DNA of 64,000 nucleotides from Prevotella sp. UBA2456 (GCA_002342415.1 DDPY01000022.1:78455-142454), one strand, 5' to 3'; positions 24,730 to 34,127 are shown, numbered from the stretch's first letter. Notes: generated from the sequence alone by a model not told the origin. Made by a program: numbers and translations.

Positions 24730-25809
24730 TTATTTGTAAATCTTTGCTTCGCATCTGCCTTGCAGAACGGATAGGGCATTCAGTGCGAGTGCTTCCATCT
24801 CGTCCTCGCCGGGAAAGGTGTGTACGGGAGCCAGGAATCCGATGCGTCGGCATAATTCGTTGATGATATAGTCGGAATGTGCCATTCCTCCGGTGAGTAG
24901 AATAGCATCTATATGTCCGCAGAGTACGGCAGCCTCGGAAGCTATTTGCTTGGCGGTATGGTAGAGCATGGCATCTACCAGAAGTTTTGCATGCTGGTCT
25001 CCATGGCGGATGCGCTCCAATATTTCTATCATGTTATTCGTGCCAAGATGGGCGGTGAGTCCTGCTTTGCCTGCAATACGCTTCAGCAGCTGCTTCTCAG
25101 TGAATTTCCCGCTGAAACAGAGGCGGATGAGATCGGCAGCAGGCAGGCTTCCGGCACGTTCCGGCGAGAAGGGCCCTTCGCCATCAAGGGCATTGTTGGC
25201 ATCAACGGCCTGTCCATGTTCATGGGCAGCAACGCTGATGCCTCCTCCCAGATGACAGATGATGAGGTTGAGGTCTTCGTATTCCTTACCGATGCTCTTG
25301 GCATACCGACGGGCAATGGCGCGTTGGTTGAGTGCATGCCAGATGCAGATGCGTGGCATGAGTGGACTGCCGCTGATGCGGGCAAGCGGGGACAGTTCGT
25401 CTACGACACCAGGGTCGGCAATAAATGCGCGGCATCTTGAGTGTCGGGTATTGATGGCATTGGCAATCTCATAGGCTATCAGACAGCCAAGATTGCAGGC
25501 GTGATTGTGCATGACACACCCTTGCAGGGTGTCGCTCAACATTTTTTCGTTGATCTCATAGACGCCGCCACTGACGGGCTTGACCAGTCCGCCACGACCT
25601 ATCACGGCATCAAACTCCAGCGGAATGCCTGCCTGCTCCAGTTCGTCGAGCACTAACTGTCGTCGGAACCCTTGCTGTTCGGTGATGGCATCATAAGGTG
25701 CCAGCTCTTCAGCGGTGTGAGTGATGCAACGGGTGAGAATCGGTTTCTCGTCCTCATATACGGCGAATTTGGTGGAAGTGGATCCGGGATTGATTGCTAA
25801 TATTTTCAT
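24730..25809 (-). CDS. buk: Butyrate kinase
   Basis: A 359-residue acetokinase-family enzyme converting butyryl phosphate plus ADP to butyrate plus ATP. Markers are NPGSTSTKFAVYEDE at the start, GRGGLVKPVSGG, CHLGGGISVAAH and LTGGMAHS. Length and the GRGGL stretch distinguish butyrate kinase from acetate kinase (about 400). The frame extends upstream, but the ATG at 25809 is directly before the phosphate-binding strand and overlaps the ptb stop by 4 bases. Related kinases accept branched-chain acyl phosphates, so isobutyrate or isovalerate are possible substrates. Confidence 0.92.
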   Translation of the reverse strand: MKILAINPGSTSTKFAVYEDEKPILTRCITHTAEELAPYDAITEQQGFRRQLVLDELEQAGIPLEFDAVIGRGGLVKPVSGGVYEINEKMLSDTLQGCVMHNHACNLGCLIAYEIANAINTRHSRCRAFIADPGVVDELSPLARISGSPLMPRICIWHALNQRAIARRYAKSIGKEYEDLNLIICHLGGGISVAAHEHGQAVDANNALDGEGPFSPERAGSLPAADLIRLCFSGKFTEKQLLKRIAGKAGLTAHLGTNNMIEILERIRHGDQHAKLLVDAMLYHTAKQIASEAAVLCGHIDAILLTGGMAHSDYIINELCRRIGFLAPVHTFPGEDEMEALALNALSVLQGRCEAKIYK

Positions 25810-26645
25810 AGGCTTGCGAGGGCAAAAAGTATGCTGTTGAACTTGGCTTCGGCAGAATCGCCTCGGCTTGGGACTACTACGGGGCACTGTGTCCCGCAGA
25901 GGATACCGGCCGTGCGGGCTTGTGCAAAGAGGGTCATTGCCTTGTAGAAGGCATTGCCGGCTTCTATGTCAGGCATAATCAGTACGTCCGACTCTCCATT
26001 CAAAGGGGAACTGATGCCCTTTGCCTCCAGGGCTTGTATGGAACAGGCAGATTTCACATCCAGAGGCCCGTCTACTATGCAACGTCCGAAGCGTCCCTCT
26101 GCTGCCATCTGCTTGATGTCAGTATAGCCGTCGACAAACGGGAACTGCCGGCCACCATGCTCGGCACAGTGTATCAGCGCAATGCGCGGTTCGGCGATTC
26201 CTAACCGATGACATATCCCTACGGTGTATTTCACCTGTTCAATGCGTTGTTTCTGGGTGGGGTAGGGAATGACGGCGACATCGGTAAAGAATAGCAGTTT
26301 GTGATAGGTAGGAATTTCTGCTACGGAAAGATGGGTGAGCACATGACCTTCAGGCAGCAGACCAGACACCTTGTTGAGGATAGCTTTTAGCAGGATATCT
26401 GTGCTGATGAGTCCTTTCATCAGTACATCGGCATCTCCGCGTCGAACAAGAGCTACTGCTTTTTCTGCTGCTCGCTCGGGCAAATTGTCCGTAATGCTGA
26501 CAACTTCGGCCAGCTGGCTGCCTTCTGTTTGTTGGAGTGCTTCTCTGGTAGCCTTGTCTGTAGGGTTGACGGCAACTATCCGTAAAGGTCTTGAGAGGCT
26601 TCTCACCTGCTCATATAGTTCATGGAAGGATCGAACGGTTTTCAT
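25806..26645 (-). CDS. ptb: Phosphate butyryltransferase
   Basis: A 279-residue enzyme of the phosphotransacetylase family that exchanges CoA for phosphate on butyryl-CoA. It has RGDADVLMKGLISTD, TDVAVIPYP and GPLDVKSACS, all standard for Ptb. It forms a coupled pair with buk (4-base overlap), together giving substrate-level ATP from an acyl-CoA. The ATG at 26645 is favoured over 26666, which lies in the promoter element. No butyryl-CoA-forming genes are in the window. Confidence 0.92.
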   Translation of the reverse strand: MKTVRSFHELYEQVRSLSRPLRIVAVNPTDKATREALQQTEGSQLAEVVSITDNLPERAAEKAVALVRRGDADVLMKGLISTDILLKAILNKVSGLLPEGHVLTHLSVAEIPTYHKLLFFTDVAVIPYPTQKQRIEQVKYTVGICHRLGIAEPRIALIHCAEHGGRQFPFVDGYTDIKQMAAEGRFGRCIVDGPLDVKSACSIQALEAKGISSPLNGESDVLIMPDIEAGNAFYKAMTLFAQARTAGILCGTQCPVVVPSRGDSAEAKFNSILFALASL

Positions 26646-26663
26646 AGTTATCGTATTTTTATG

Positions 26664-26671
26664 CAAAGATA
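26664..26671 (-). promoter_or_regulatory. Promoter -7 element of ptb-buk
   Basis: On the - strand this is TATCTTTG, an exact TAnnTTTG match, 18 bases before the chosen ptb start. It overlaps the tail of the fcl terminator. Confidence 0.55.
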
Positions 26672-26681
26672 ATAATAAAAA

Positions 26682-26708
26682 ATGGACTGACCAAATTAGT
26701 CAGCCCAT
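26682..26708 (-). terminator. Terminator of the manC-gmd-fcl operon
   Basis: The arms 26682-26691 and 26699-26708 pair with one mismatch (GTCAGtCC type); on the - strand a run of T follows. It separates fcl from the ptb promoter. Confidence 0.75.
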
Positions 26709-26712
26709 TTTT

Positions 26713-27882
26713 TTATTTAAGACTTTGTTGATACCATTTAAACAGCCGTTGCACGCCTTCTTCTATCTCCACTTTGTGAGTCCAGCCGAGTGAATGTAGC
26801 TTGGTGACATCTATGAGCTTGCGCATGGTGCCGTCGGGCTTGGACGCGTCAAACTCAATGGTGCCTTGGAATCCAACAGCTTTCTGCACCAGTGCGGACA
26901 GTTCGCGGATGGTTAGCTCTTTGCCCGTGCCAACGTTGATATGACAGTTGCGTATCTCGCCCAGTGACGGGATGGCTCCGCCTCGGCCTGCAGAGTGGTT
27001 GCGGTCTACTGCACCGTCGGTCTTGGCTCCGTAGTGAACACTGGAATACTTTTCAATGCCGATGATATCAGAGAAATTGACGTTCAGCAGTACGTGTACG
27101 GAGGCGTCGGCCATATCCTCACTCCAGAGAAATTCGCGCAGCGGGTTGCCTGTACCCCAGAGTACTACCTTATTGTTATAGATGCCATATTTGGCCAGTA
27201 CGCTGAGTATTTCGTCTGCTGTGGATGACCCGTTGAAACCCTCTACTGGTCGGATGTCAAGGTCACGGCGTATTGCCGTCCAATCTTCATCGTGGATAAG
27301 CTTTGCCAGATAAATCTTGCGCATCATGGCGGGCATGACGTGTGAATTCTCCAGATGGAAATTGTCGTTGGGTCCATAGAGATTGGTGGGCATCACCGCA
27401 ATATAATTGGTGCCATACTGCAGATTGTAGCTTTCGCACATTTTCAGACCGGCAATCTTGGCAATGGCGTATTCCTCGTTGGTGTACTCCAGGGGGGAAG
27501 TCAGCAGGGCATCCTCTTTCATCGGTTGGGGCGCATTCTTGGGGTAGATGCAGGTAGAGCCAAGAAACAGCAGCTTCTTTACGCCGTGGGCATACGACTC
27601 TGAGATGACATTGCATTGCATCTTCATGTTCTGCATGATGAAATCAGCACGATAGAGCGAGTTCGCCATGATGCCACCAACGAAAGCGGCAGCCAGCACA
27701 ACAGCATCCGGACGCTCTTCGTCGAAGAACCGGCGTACTGCCAGTTGGTCGGTCAGGTCCAGCTGCTGGTGGCTCCTGCCTACTAAGTTTGTGTATCCGC
27801 GGCTTTTGAGGTTGTTCCAGATGGCAGAGCCTACCAGTCCGTGATGGCCTGCCACATAGATTTTGCTATTTTTCTCCAACAT
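26713..27882 (-). CDS. fcl: GDP-L-fucose synthase
   Basis: A 389-residue short-chain-dehydrogenase-type epimerase/reductase that turns GDP-4-keto-6-deoxymannose into GDP-L-fucose with NADPH. It shows the Rossmann GHHGLVGSAIW, FLGSTCIYPK, and the catalytic YTNEEYAIAKIAG (Tyr-x3-Lys). It is longer than the E. coli enzyme (321) because of an insert after about residue 195, a form common in Bacteroidetes. It is the last gene of the manC-gmd-fcl operon, 3 bases after gmd. Confidence 0.95.
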   Translation of the reverse strand: MLEKNSKIYVAGHHGLVGSAIWNNLKSRGYTNLVGRSHQQLDLTDQLAVRRFFDEERPDAVVLAAAFVGGIMANSLYRADFIMQNMKMQCNVISESYAHGVKKLLFLGSTCIYPKNAPQPMKEDALLTSPLEYTNEEYAIAKIAGLKMCESYNLQYGTNYIAVMPTNLYGPNDNFHLENSHVMPAMMRKIYLAKLIHDEDWTAIRRDLDIRPVEGFNGSSTADEILSVLAKYGIYNNKVVLWGTGNPLREFLWSEDMADASVHVLLNVNFSDIIGIEKYSSVHYGAKTDGAVDRNHSAGRGGAIPSLGEIRNCHINVGTGKELTIRELSALVQKAVGFQGTIEFDASKPDGTMRKLIDVTKLHSLGWTHKVEIEEGVQRLFKWYQQSLK

Positions 27883-27885
27883 GGC

Positions 27886-28968
27886 TTATTCAGGCAATTG
27901 TGCTTTGAGGAACAGTTTGCGCACGAACTTCATGTCGTGCTGAACCATAATTTTTACCAAATCGGGGAAGGATGTCTTCTGCGGGTTCCACCCCAGCTTT
28001 TCCTTGGCTTTGGCGGGGTTACCCAATAGCTGGTCGACCTCAGCAGGGCGGAAATATTTCGGGTCGACCTCCACCAGCACCTTTCCAGTGGCTTTGTCGT
28101 ATCCTTTCTCGTCCACGCCAGTACCTTGCCATTCCAACTCAATGCCAGCCTCCTTGAACGCCAGTGTGGCAAATTCGCGGACTGTATGATATTCGCCGGT
28201 AGCAATCACGAAGTCGTCGGGTTCAGGCTGTTGCAAGATGAGCCACATACACTCAATGTAGTCTTTGGCATAACCCCAGTCGCGCAGCGAGTTGAGATTG
28301 CCGAGATAGAGCTTGTCCTGATAGCCTTGGGCTATGCGGGCGGCTGCCAATGTGATTTTACGTGTCACGAAATTCTCACCGCGACGTTCTGATTCGTGAT
28401 TGAACAGGATGCCGTTGCAGCAGTACATGCCGTAAGACTCGCGGTAGTTTTTCATAATCCAGAAACCGTAGAGCTTGGCTACAGAGTAGGGGCTGCGGGG
28501 GTAGAAAGGGGTAGTCTCTGACTGCGGTACTTCCTGCACCTTTCCGTAGAGCTCCGAGGTGGAAGCCTGATAGATGCGGCACTGCTTCTCGATGCCGCAG
28601 ATACGTACAGCCTCCAGCAGGCGCAATACGCCTGTAGCATCAACGTCAGCGGTATATTCAGGAACATCGAAGGACACCTTGACGTGGCTCTGAGCTGCCA
28701 GGTTATATATTTCCGTAGGCTTCACCTCACCAATGATGCGTATGAGGGATGAGGAGTCGGTCATGTCGGCCCAGTGGAGATTGACCAGACGGGCTTTCTT
28801 CATGTCGCGCACCCACTCGTCCAGATAGAGGTGTTCGATACGCCCGGTGTTGAATGAGGAAGAGCGGCGGAGCAAACCGTGCACCTCGTAACCTTTTTCA
28901 ATGAGAAATTCGGCCAGATACGAACCGTCCTGACCGGTAATGCCAGTGATTAGAGCAACTTTTTTCAT
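27886..28968 (-). CDS. gmd: GDP-mannose 4,6-dehydratase
   Basis: A 360-residue NAD(P)-dependent dehydratase making GDP-4-keto-6-deoxy-D-mannose, the first dedicated step to GDP-fucose. Motifs: ALITGITGQDGSYLAEFL, LNRRSSSFNT-type LLRRSSSFNTGRI, STSELYG, and catalytic SPYSVAKLYGFW (Tyr-x3-Lys). Length matches the family. It sits 9 bases after manC and 3 before fcl, so all three steps from mannose 1-phosphate to GDP-fucose are transcribed together. Confidence 0.96.
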   Translation of the reverse strand: MKKVALITGITGQDGSYLAEFLIEKGYEVHGLLRRSSSFNTGRIEHLYLDEWVRDMKKARLVNLHWADMTDSSSLIRIIGEVKPTEIYNLAAQSHVKVSFDVPEYTADVDATGVLRLLEAVRICGIEKQCRIYQASTSELYGKVQEVPQSETTPFYPRSPYSVAKLYGFWIMKNYRESYGMYCCNGILFNHESERRGENFVTRKITLAAARIAQGYQDKLYLGNLNSLRDWGYAKDYIECMWLILQQPEPDDFVIATGEYHTVREFATLAFKEAGIELEWQGTGVDEKGYDKATGKVLVEVDPKYFRPAEVDQLLGNPAKAKEKLGWNPQKTSFPDLVKIMVQHDMKFVRKLFLKAQLPE

Positions 28969-28977
28969 GTGTGATGT

Positions 28978-30045
28978 TTAGTTTTGCCCGGAGAACTGCT
29001 TGATGCGCTGTTCTTCGGAAAGTTTACAAATGAGTAATGTGTCATTATTTTCTGCTACGATGTAGCCGTCAAGTCCCTGGATGACTACTTTCTTTTCTTG
29101 GGTAGTATGAATCATGCAGTTGTGACTCTCGAACAAGGTGATGTCCGGGCCGATGCAAGCATTGCCATAGAGATCTTTCTTGGTCTGTTGCTGCAAGGAG
29201 CCCCATGTGCCAAGATCGCTCCATCCAAAATCGGCAGGGCATACGAAGATTTCCTCTGCCTTTTCCATGATGGCGTAGTCGACACTGATGTTTTCACATT
29301 CCGGGAATAATCGGTCTATCTCCTGCTGTTCCTTTTCGGTGCCGTAGATGGGCAGCAGACTCTCAAAGATTTTTGCCAGCTGGGGCTGATAGATGCGGAA
29401 GGCATTGACAATGGTCGACACGTTCCAGATAAAGATACCTGCATTCCAGAAATAGTTCTTCTGGCTGATGTACTGCTGGGCAGTTTTCAAATCGGGCTTT
29501 TCGCGGAAGGAGTCTACTCGGAATATCTCCTTGTTGCGGAGGGAATTGCTGGAGAGGTCGGCCTGGATATAGCCATAGCCAGTCTCAGGCCGTGTGGGCT
29601 TCATGCCTAATGTCACGATGGCATCGCTGTCGGCCGTGAAGTCAAGGCACGCACTGATGACGCGGCGGAACTCCTGAGTGTTCAGTACGACATGGTCGCT
29701 GGGTGACACCACAATGTTGGCCTTGGGATTCTGCGACTTGATGCGCCACGACACATAAGCAATGCAGGGGGCTGTGTTTCGGCGGCAGGGCTCGCACAGA
29801 ATATGGTCGCAGGGCATGTCGGGAAGCTGTTGGTGAACAGTATCGGCATACTTCTGGTTAGTAACAACCCATACGTTATCAGCGGGAACGAGTCCGCTGA
29901 AGCGGTCGACGGTCAACTGTAGCAGCGTGCGGCCTACACCCAGCACATCAATAAACTGCTTGGGGTTTTCAGTGGTGCTCATGGGCCAGAATCGGCTTCC
30001 AACACCACCGGCCATGATGACAAGATGATTACTGTTCTTTGCCAT
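28978..30045 (-). CDS. manC: Mannose-1-phosphate guanylyltransferase
   Basis: A 355-residue nucleotidyltransferase forming GDP-mannose from mannose 1-phosphate and GTP. It has the signature VIMAGGVGSRFWPMST, PKQF, VSPSDHVV and FWNAGIFIW. The isomerase domain found in longer ManC/AlgA proteins is absent. The ATG at 30045 is chosen because it precedes the signature directly and lies about 30 bases after a good -7 element; the frame continues to 30147 but over the divergent promoter region. Confidence 0.93.
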   Translation of the reverse strand: MAKNSNHLVIMAGGVGSRFWPMSTTENPKQFIDVLGVGRTLLQLTVDRFSGLVPADNVWVVTNQKYADTVHQQLPDMPCDHILCEPCRRNTAPCIAYVSWRIKSQNPKANIVVSPSDHVVLNTQEFRRVISACLDFTADSDAIVTLGMKPTRPETGYGYIQADLSSNSLRNKEIFRVDSFREKPDLKTAQQYISQKNYFWNAGIFIWNVSTIVNAFRIYQPQLAKIFESLLPIYGTEKEQQEIDRLFPECENISVDYAIMEKAEEIFVCPADFGWSDLGTWGSLQQQTKKDLYGNACIGPDITLFESHNCMIHTTQEKKVVIQGLDGYIVAENNDTLLICKLSEEQRIKQFSGQN

Positions 30046-30075
30046 AGGAATGCTTAATGATTTGATTATGAATTG

Positions 30076-30083
30076 CAAAAATA
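30076..30083 (-). promoter_or_regulatory. Promoter -7 element of manC-gmd-fcl
   Basis: On the - strand this is TATTTTTG, an exact TAnnTTTG match, with a leader of about 27 bases. It lies back to back with the uvrD-type gene promoter. Confidence 0.5.
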
Positions 30084-30153
30084 AACATTTATTCTGAAAC
30101 TGACGAATCTTTACGGAAGAAAATGCATTTTTCTTACGATACGTCAATATTTA

Positions 30154-30185
30154 TTTGGCTGTTTCGAGGAAAAAACGTAATTTTG
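30154..30185 (+). promoter_or_regulatory. Consensus promoter of the helicase gene, nearly leaderless
   Basis: TTTG (30154-30157), 20 bases, then TAATTTTG (30178-30185) fit the Bacteroidetes consensus fully. The start codon at 30192 is only 6 bases further, so the mRNA would begin at or within a few bases of the ATG. Confidence 0.7.
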
Positions 30186-30191
30186 CACGGC

Positions 30192-32513
30192 ATGAACGAA
30201 AATCTATTGAACGAACTGAACGACGGTCAGCGTGCTGCCGTCGAATATTGTGATGGCCCCCAGTTGGTTATTGCGGGAGCGGGTTCAGGCAAGACGCGCG
30301 TCTTGACTTATAAGATTGCCTATTTGCTAGAACGGCAGGATGAGTCCTTGAATCCCTGGAACATCCTGGCGCTGACCTTTACCAATAAGGCTGCACGGGA
30401 GATGAAAGAGCGTATAGGCCGGCTGGTCGGTCAGGAGCGCGCTATCTATCTGCAGATGGGTACTTTCCATTCTGTCTTTGCACGTATACTCAGGGCTGAG
30501 GCCGGCTCCATTGGCTTTGCTTCCAACTTCACAATTTATGACCAGGCAGATTCTCGTTCACTTGTAAAAAACATTATCAGGGAGATGCAGTTGGATGACA
30601 AGGTGTATAAGCCTGCCTCCGTTGCCGACCGTATCTCGATGGCCAAGAACCATCTGCTGCTTCCTCAGCAGTATGCCAACAGTTCATGGGCCGCTGACGA
30701 TGCCCAGCATAAGCGTCCGTCGGTTGCTAATATATATAATAGGTATATGGAGCGCTGTCGTCAGGCCAATGCGATGGACTTTGACGATTTGCTCGTTCAT
30801 ACCTTTGTCCTGTTGCGCGACCATGAAGAGGTGAGGCAGAAATATATCGACCGCTTCCGTTATGTGCTTGTAGATGAGTATCAGGACACGAACTATGCCC
30901 AACAGGAGATAGTGCTCCTGCTGACCCGCGATCATGGCCGTGTATGCGTGGTCGGTGACGATGCGCAGAGTATCTACAGTTTCCGCGGGGCCAACATCGA
31001 CAATATCCTGAATTTTCAGAAGATGTATGCCGGAGCGCGGCTGTTTAAGTTAGAGCAGAACTATCGCTCGACCCAGCTCATCGTGGAGGCAGCCAATAGT
31101 CTGATTCGGAAGAATGAGCGGCAGATACAGAAGGATGTGTTCAGCAAGAATGAGACAGGTGAGCGGCTCACGCTGAAACCTGCCTATAGTGACAAGGAGG
31201 AGGCGATGATAGTCTGCAAGGATATCAAGCGCATTCGCCGGCAGGAGCAGTGCGAGTATTCCGACTTTGCCATCCTCTATCGCACCAATGCCCAGAGCCG
31301 TTCGTTCGAGGAGCAGATGCGAAAGGACAATATCCCCTACAGGATTTACGGGGGGCTGAGTTTCTATCAGCGAAAGGAGATAAAGGATGTGATCGCCTAC
31401 TTCCGAGTGGTGACTAATCCTGATGATGAAGAGGCTCTGCGCCGTATCATCAACTATCCTGCCCGTGGCATCGGCGATACTACGGTCGGTAAGATTGTCG
31501 ACACGGCCAATGTACACGGTGTAAGCCTGTGGAAAGTCATCCAGCAGCCGATGGTCTTTGGATTGAGTCTGTCGAAGGGAACGCTATCTAAGTTAGATGC
31601 CTTCAGGACTATGGTGGAAGGATGGGCGGCGCGCCTGAATCAGGAGGATGCCTACGAGCTTGGGCACAGTATCGTGATGGAAAGTGGCATCAGCAAGGAT
31701 ATCTATGGTTCGACCAATCCCGAAGACTTGTCGCGTCAGGAGAACCTGGAAGAGTTTCTTGGTGGCATGCAGGACTTTGTGGAGAGCCGAAAGGAGGAAG
31801 ACCGTGAGCGGGAAACAGGTTTGGGCGATTTCTTGCAGGAGGTAGCGCTGCTTACCGATTTGGATAGCGATGGCGATGCCGAGCAGCCTAAGGTGACGCT
31901 CATGACCATACACTCTGCAAAAGGACTTGAGTTCCCGACGGTGTTTGTTGTCGGCTTGGAAGAGAATATCTTCCCTTCGCCCATGTGCGTCAACAGTATG
32001 CGCGAGCTGGAGGAGGAACGACGGTTGCTCTATGTCGCCATTACGCGGGCTGAGAAACATTGCATTCTGACTTGTGCACAGAATCGGTTCCGCTATGGCA
32101 GGATGGAGTTCGATACTCCTTCGCGCTTCATCAAGGACTTTGATCCCAGTCTGATTCGGATTGAGGGTGGGGCCAATATACCGGGCATGCCCAGTCAGTC
32201 GACATTCAGTCGGCCAAGTTTCAATAGCCGTCCTGTCTCACGCATGCAGAATCCACGTCCTGTAGCCACTCAGTTTGTGGCAGATCCCAAACCGCGTCTT
32301 ATGCCTGTGCGCCAAGAGACTCCTCGCCCCCAGTCTGCCATTGGTGATATTGGGCTGAAGGAAGGAAATGTCATTGAGCATCAGCGCTTTGGCGTGGGTA
32401 CAGTTGTCAAGGTGGAAGGTGCGGGCGAGAATACCAAGGCAACTGTTGCTTTCAAGAATGCAGGAACCAAACAGCTGCTGCTGAAGTTTGCACGCTATAC
32501 GATTATTGGTTGA
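30192..32513 (+). CDS. UvrD/PcrA-type ATP-dependent DNA helicase
   Basis: A 773-residue superfamily 1A helicase that unwinds DNA 3' to 5' in repair and replication restart. Motifs in order: Q-motif LNDGQRAAVEY, Walker A GAGSGKT (29-35), TFTNKAAREMKER, Walker B LVDEYQDTN, GDDAQSIYSFRGA, QNYRST, TIHSAKGLEF and VAITRAEK. The C-terminal 60 residues hold the RNA-polymerase-binding-like Tudor fold (GVGTVVKVEG). The upstream in-frame ATG at 30123 is rejected because the promoter lies between it and 30192. A terminator follows at 32548. Confidence 0.95.
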   Translation: MNENLLNELNDGQRAAVEYCDGPQLVIAGAGSGKTRVLTYKIAYLLERQDESLNPWNILALTFTNKAAREMKERIGRLVGQERAIYLQMGTFHSVFARILRAEAGSIGFASNFTIYDQADSRSLVKNIIREMQLDDKVYKPASVADRISMAKNHLLLPQQYANSSWAADDAQHKRPSVANIYNRYMERCRQANAMDFDDLLVHTFVLLRDHEEVRQKYIDRFRYVLVDEYQDTNYAQQEIVLLLTRDHGRVCVVGDDAQSIYSFRGANIDNILNFQKMYAGARLFKLEQNYRSTQLIVEAANSLIRKNERQIQKDVFSKNETGERLTLKPAYSDKEEAMIVCKDIKRIRRQEQCEYSDFAILYRTNAQSRSFEEQMRKDNIPYRIYGGLSFYQRKEIKDVIAYFRVVTNPDDEEALRRIINYPARGIGDTTVGKIVDTANVHGVSLWKVIQQPMVFGLSLSKGTLSKLDAFRTMVEGWAARLNQEDAYELGHSIVMESGISKDIYGSTNPEDLSRQENLEEFLGGMQDFVESRKEEDRERETGLGDFLQEVALLTDLDSDGDAEQPKVTLMTIHSAKGLEFPTVFVVGLEENIFPSPMCVNSMRELEEERRLLYVAITRAEKHCILTCAQNRFRYGRMEFDTPSRFIKDFDPSLIRIEGGANIPGMPSQSTFSRPSFNSRPVSRMQNPRPVATQFVADPKPRLMPVRQETPRPQSAIGDIGLKEGNVIEHQRFGVGTVVKVEGAGENTKATVAFKNAGTKQLLLKFARYTIIG

Positions 32514-32540
32514 GGGCGTACGGAAAAGGCACTCATAGAT

Positions 32541-32672
32541 TTAAAGGGCATCATCTTCCGGTCGGTCTGGAAGATGATGCTTTATTTTGGGCAGGTGTTT
32601 TTTCTTTCGAAGATAGGCAGCCTTTCGGGCCTCGTATTCTTCAAAGTGTTTCTCCAAAAAATTGTCAGCCAT
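32541..32672 (-). CDS. Possible 43-residue small protein overlapping the DUF4270 gene
   Basis: An ATG at 32672 overlaps the DUF4270 stop region by 8 bases and opens a 43-codon frame starting MADNFLEKHFEEYEARKAAY, then a basic stretch LRKKKHLPKIK. It is rich in Glu/Lys and helical. The last 13 codons run through the terminator hairpin of the convergent helicase gene. The overlapping start and charged, non-random composition favour a real gene; no family was recognised with confidence. Confidence 0.5.
   Translation of the reverse strand: MADNFLEKHFEEYEARKAAYLRKKKHLPKIKHHLPDRPEDDAL
32548..32588 (+). terminator. Terminator of the helicase gene
   Basis: A 12-base perfect stem (32548-32559 with 32569-32580) around a 9-base loop, followed by TTTATTTT. 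Confidence 0.85.
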
Positions 32673-34119
32673 TCCTGTTCTTGTTGTAGACGATACTGAT
32701 TTGAACGGGTTCGTGTTGATTCTGACTGCCTCCTACCAGCCGGACACTCGTCACTTTCAATTCGTTGTTCACGCTGGCCACCGACGTGGTCGAGGAAGTG
32801 GTGGAAGCGGATGTCATAGTCACCTGAACGGGAATGAGCACCAGCTTGTTCCAATTCTCCGTCTTGTTGCGGTTGGCATACATGTGGTTAATAAGTCCAG
32901 AGATGTTGTTGAATGTGTACGAGTTTTTCGCCTGACTATACGTAGCAAGATAGGAAGTGGAGTTGTTGGGCAGTTTGCGCTCCTCGAAGAAGGAGTAAAG
33001 GCTGTCGCGTACTATCAGCAGGAGGTTGCTGGGCTCCTTTAGCAATATATCGCTCAAGTCACTGCTGTCGTTCATGCGTCGGAATACAATCTTGGCAGAA
33101 GTGATGGTATCGCTCTCGTGTCCGCGCTTGATGTCGTCGATAGGCAGTGTCACTTCCGTGAAGATTCCGTCGGGAGCCTTCAGGTAGGTGTACAACTCAT
33201 TAGATGCCAGACGCTCGATGTTCTCGCGGTCACTGGTGAAGTGGTTGGTTTGCAATACCTCTTCTGTACCGGTGAAGGTCGTCTCTTCGGCAATGACTAC
33301 GGTATCTTTCTTGTATCTGTAGTCGATGAGCAACTGGGTCTTGGCCACTTCAGCCATCATGCCCAAGCCGTCGGTAGTCTTGAAATAGAAGCCTGGACAG
33401 ACTTTCTGGGTGAAAGTCAGCGAATTCTTGAAGTATTCAGGATGCTGGTAATACATGCGCATCAGGTAGGTGCCGTAGTTGTTGTAGGTGTTGCCGGCTT
33501 TGTCGGTATACGGATCATTCAGCGGGATGGTGATAGATTCGTAGTAGAGCCCCTTACGGCGAAGGTTACGTATGCTGTCACTCTGGTTCAGGTCGGAGAT
33601 GGAATACACTTTTTTCCTGTGGATACCGTCCTTACGCAGATAACCTTCCTTTTCGGGGTCGAAGTTGGTGTAGTACATCTTGTTGTCCTTCACGGGCTTA
33701 TCCAACTCGGTGATAGCCATCTTCATGGCGGCCAGGGAGTCGCCCATGTAGCTCTCAACGATGATGTTGATAAAGCACGAGTCTGCGATGGGTTCTTTAT
33801 TGGCGTTGCGAGAAACGACGGAATCTTTCGGTACAAAGTGATCTACATCCTCCAATATGCTGAATTGCGTCATATAGTCGCCAGAGATGTAGGAACCGGT
33901 CTCCGGGTCCTTGATGCGTCCCAGATAGCTGTATGAACTGCGTGAGAGGATAGAGTCGGCAACAATCGATCGCGTGGATATTTTAAAGGTGTCCGACGTG
34001 ATGATGAACTGGTCTATGTTGCTCGTCAGCGAGTTTCCTAATGTTGTAGTGTCTTCACTACATGAAGAGATTGCAATAGTGATGATTGCAATCCCTGCCA
34101 TTATAAGTTTTTTTATCAT
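32665..34119 (-). CDS. DUF4270 family lipoprotein
   Basis: A 484-residue protein with a lipoprotein signal (KKLIMAGIAIITIAISSC, lipid-bearing Cys about residue 20) followed by the DUF4270 pattern: TTTLGNSL, SSYSYLGRIKDPETG and FSILED. The family is found in Bacteroidetes and has no settled function; it is predicted to be an outer-membrane lipoprotein with beta domains. It lies 8 bases after a GT5-like gene, a pairing I know from other Bacteroidales genomes, but the link is unexplained. Confidence 0.88.
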   Translation of the reverse strand: MIKKLIMAGIAIITIAISSCSEDTTTLGNSLTSNIDQFIITSDTFKISTRSIVADSILSRSSYSYLGRIKDPETGSYISGDYMTQFSILEDVDHFVPKDSVVSRNANKEPIADSCFINIIVESYMGDSLAAMKMAITELDKPVKDNKMYYTNFDPEKEGYLRKDGIHRKKVYSISDLNQSDSIRNLRRKGLYYESITIPLNDPYTDKAGNTYNNYGTYLMRMYYQHPEYFKNSLTFTQKVCPGFYFKTTDGLGMMAEVAKTQLLIDYRYKKDTVVIAEETTFTGTEEVLQTNHFTSDRENIERLASNELYTYLKAPDGIFTEVTLPIDDIKRGHESDTITSAKIVFRRMNDSSDLSDILLKEPSNLLLIVRDSLYSFFEERKLPNNSTSYLATYSQAKNSYTFNNISGLINHMYANRNKTENWNKLVLIPVQVTMTSASTTSSTTSVASVNNELKVTSVRLVGGSQNQHEPVQISIVYNKNRNG

Positions 34120-34127
34120 ATTTCCAT

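Noticed and set aside
24730..25809. Reading buk as acetate kinase
   Set aside because: Length (359) and the GRGGL region match butyrate kinase, and it is coupled to a phosphate butyryltransferase gene.
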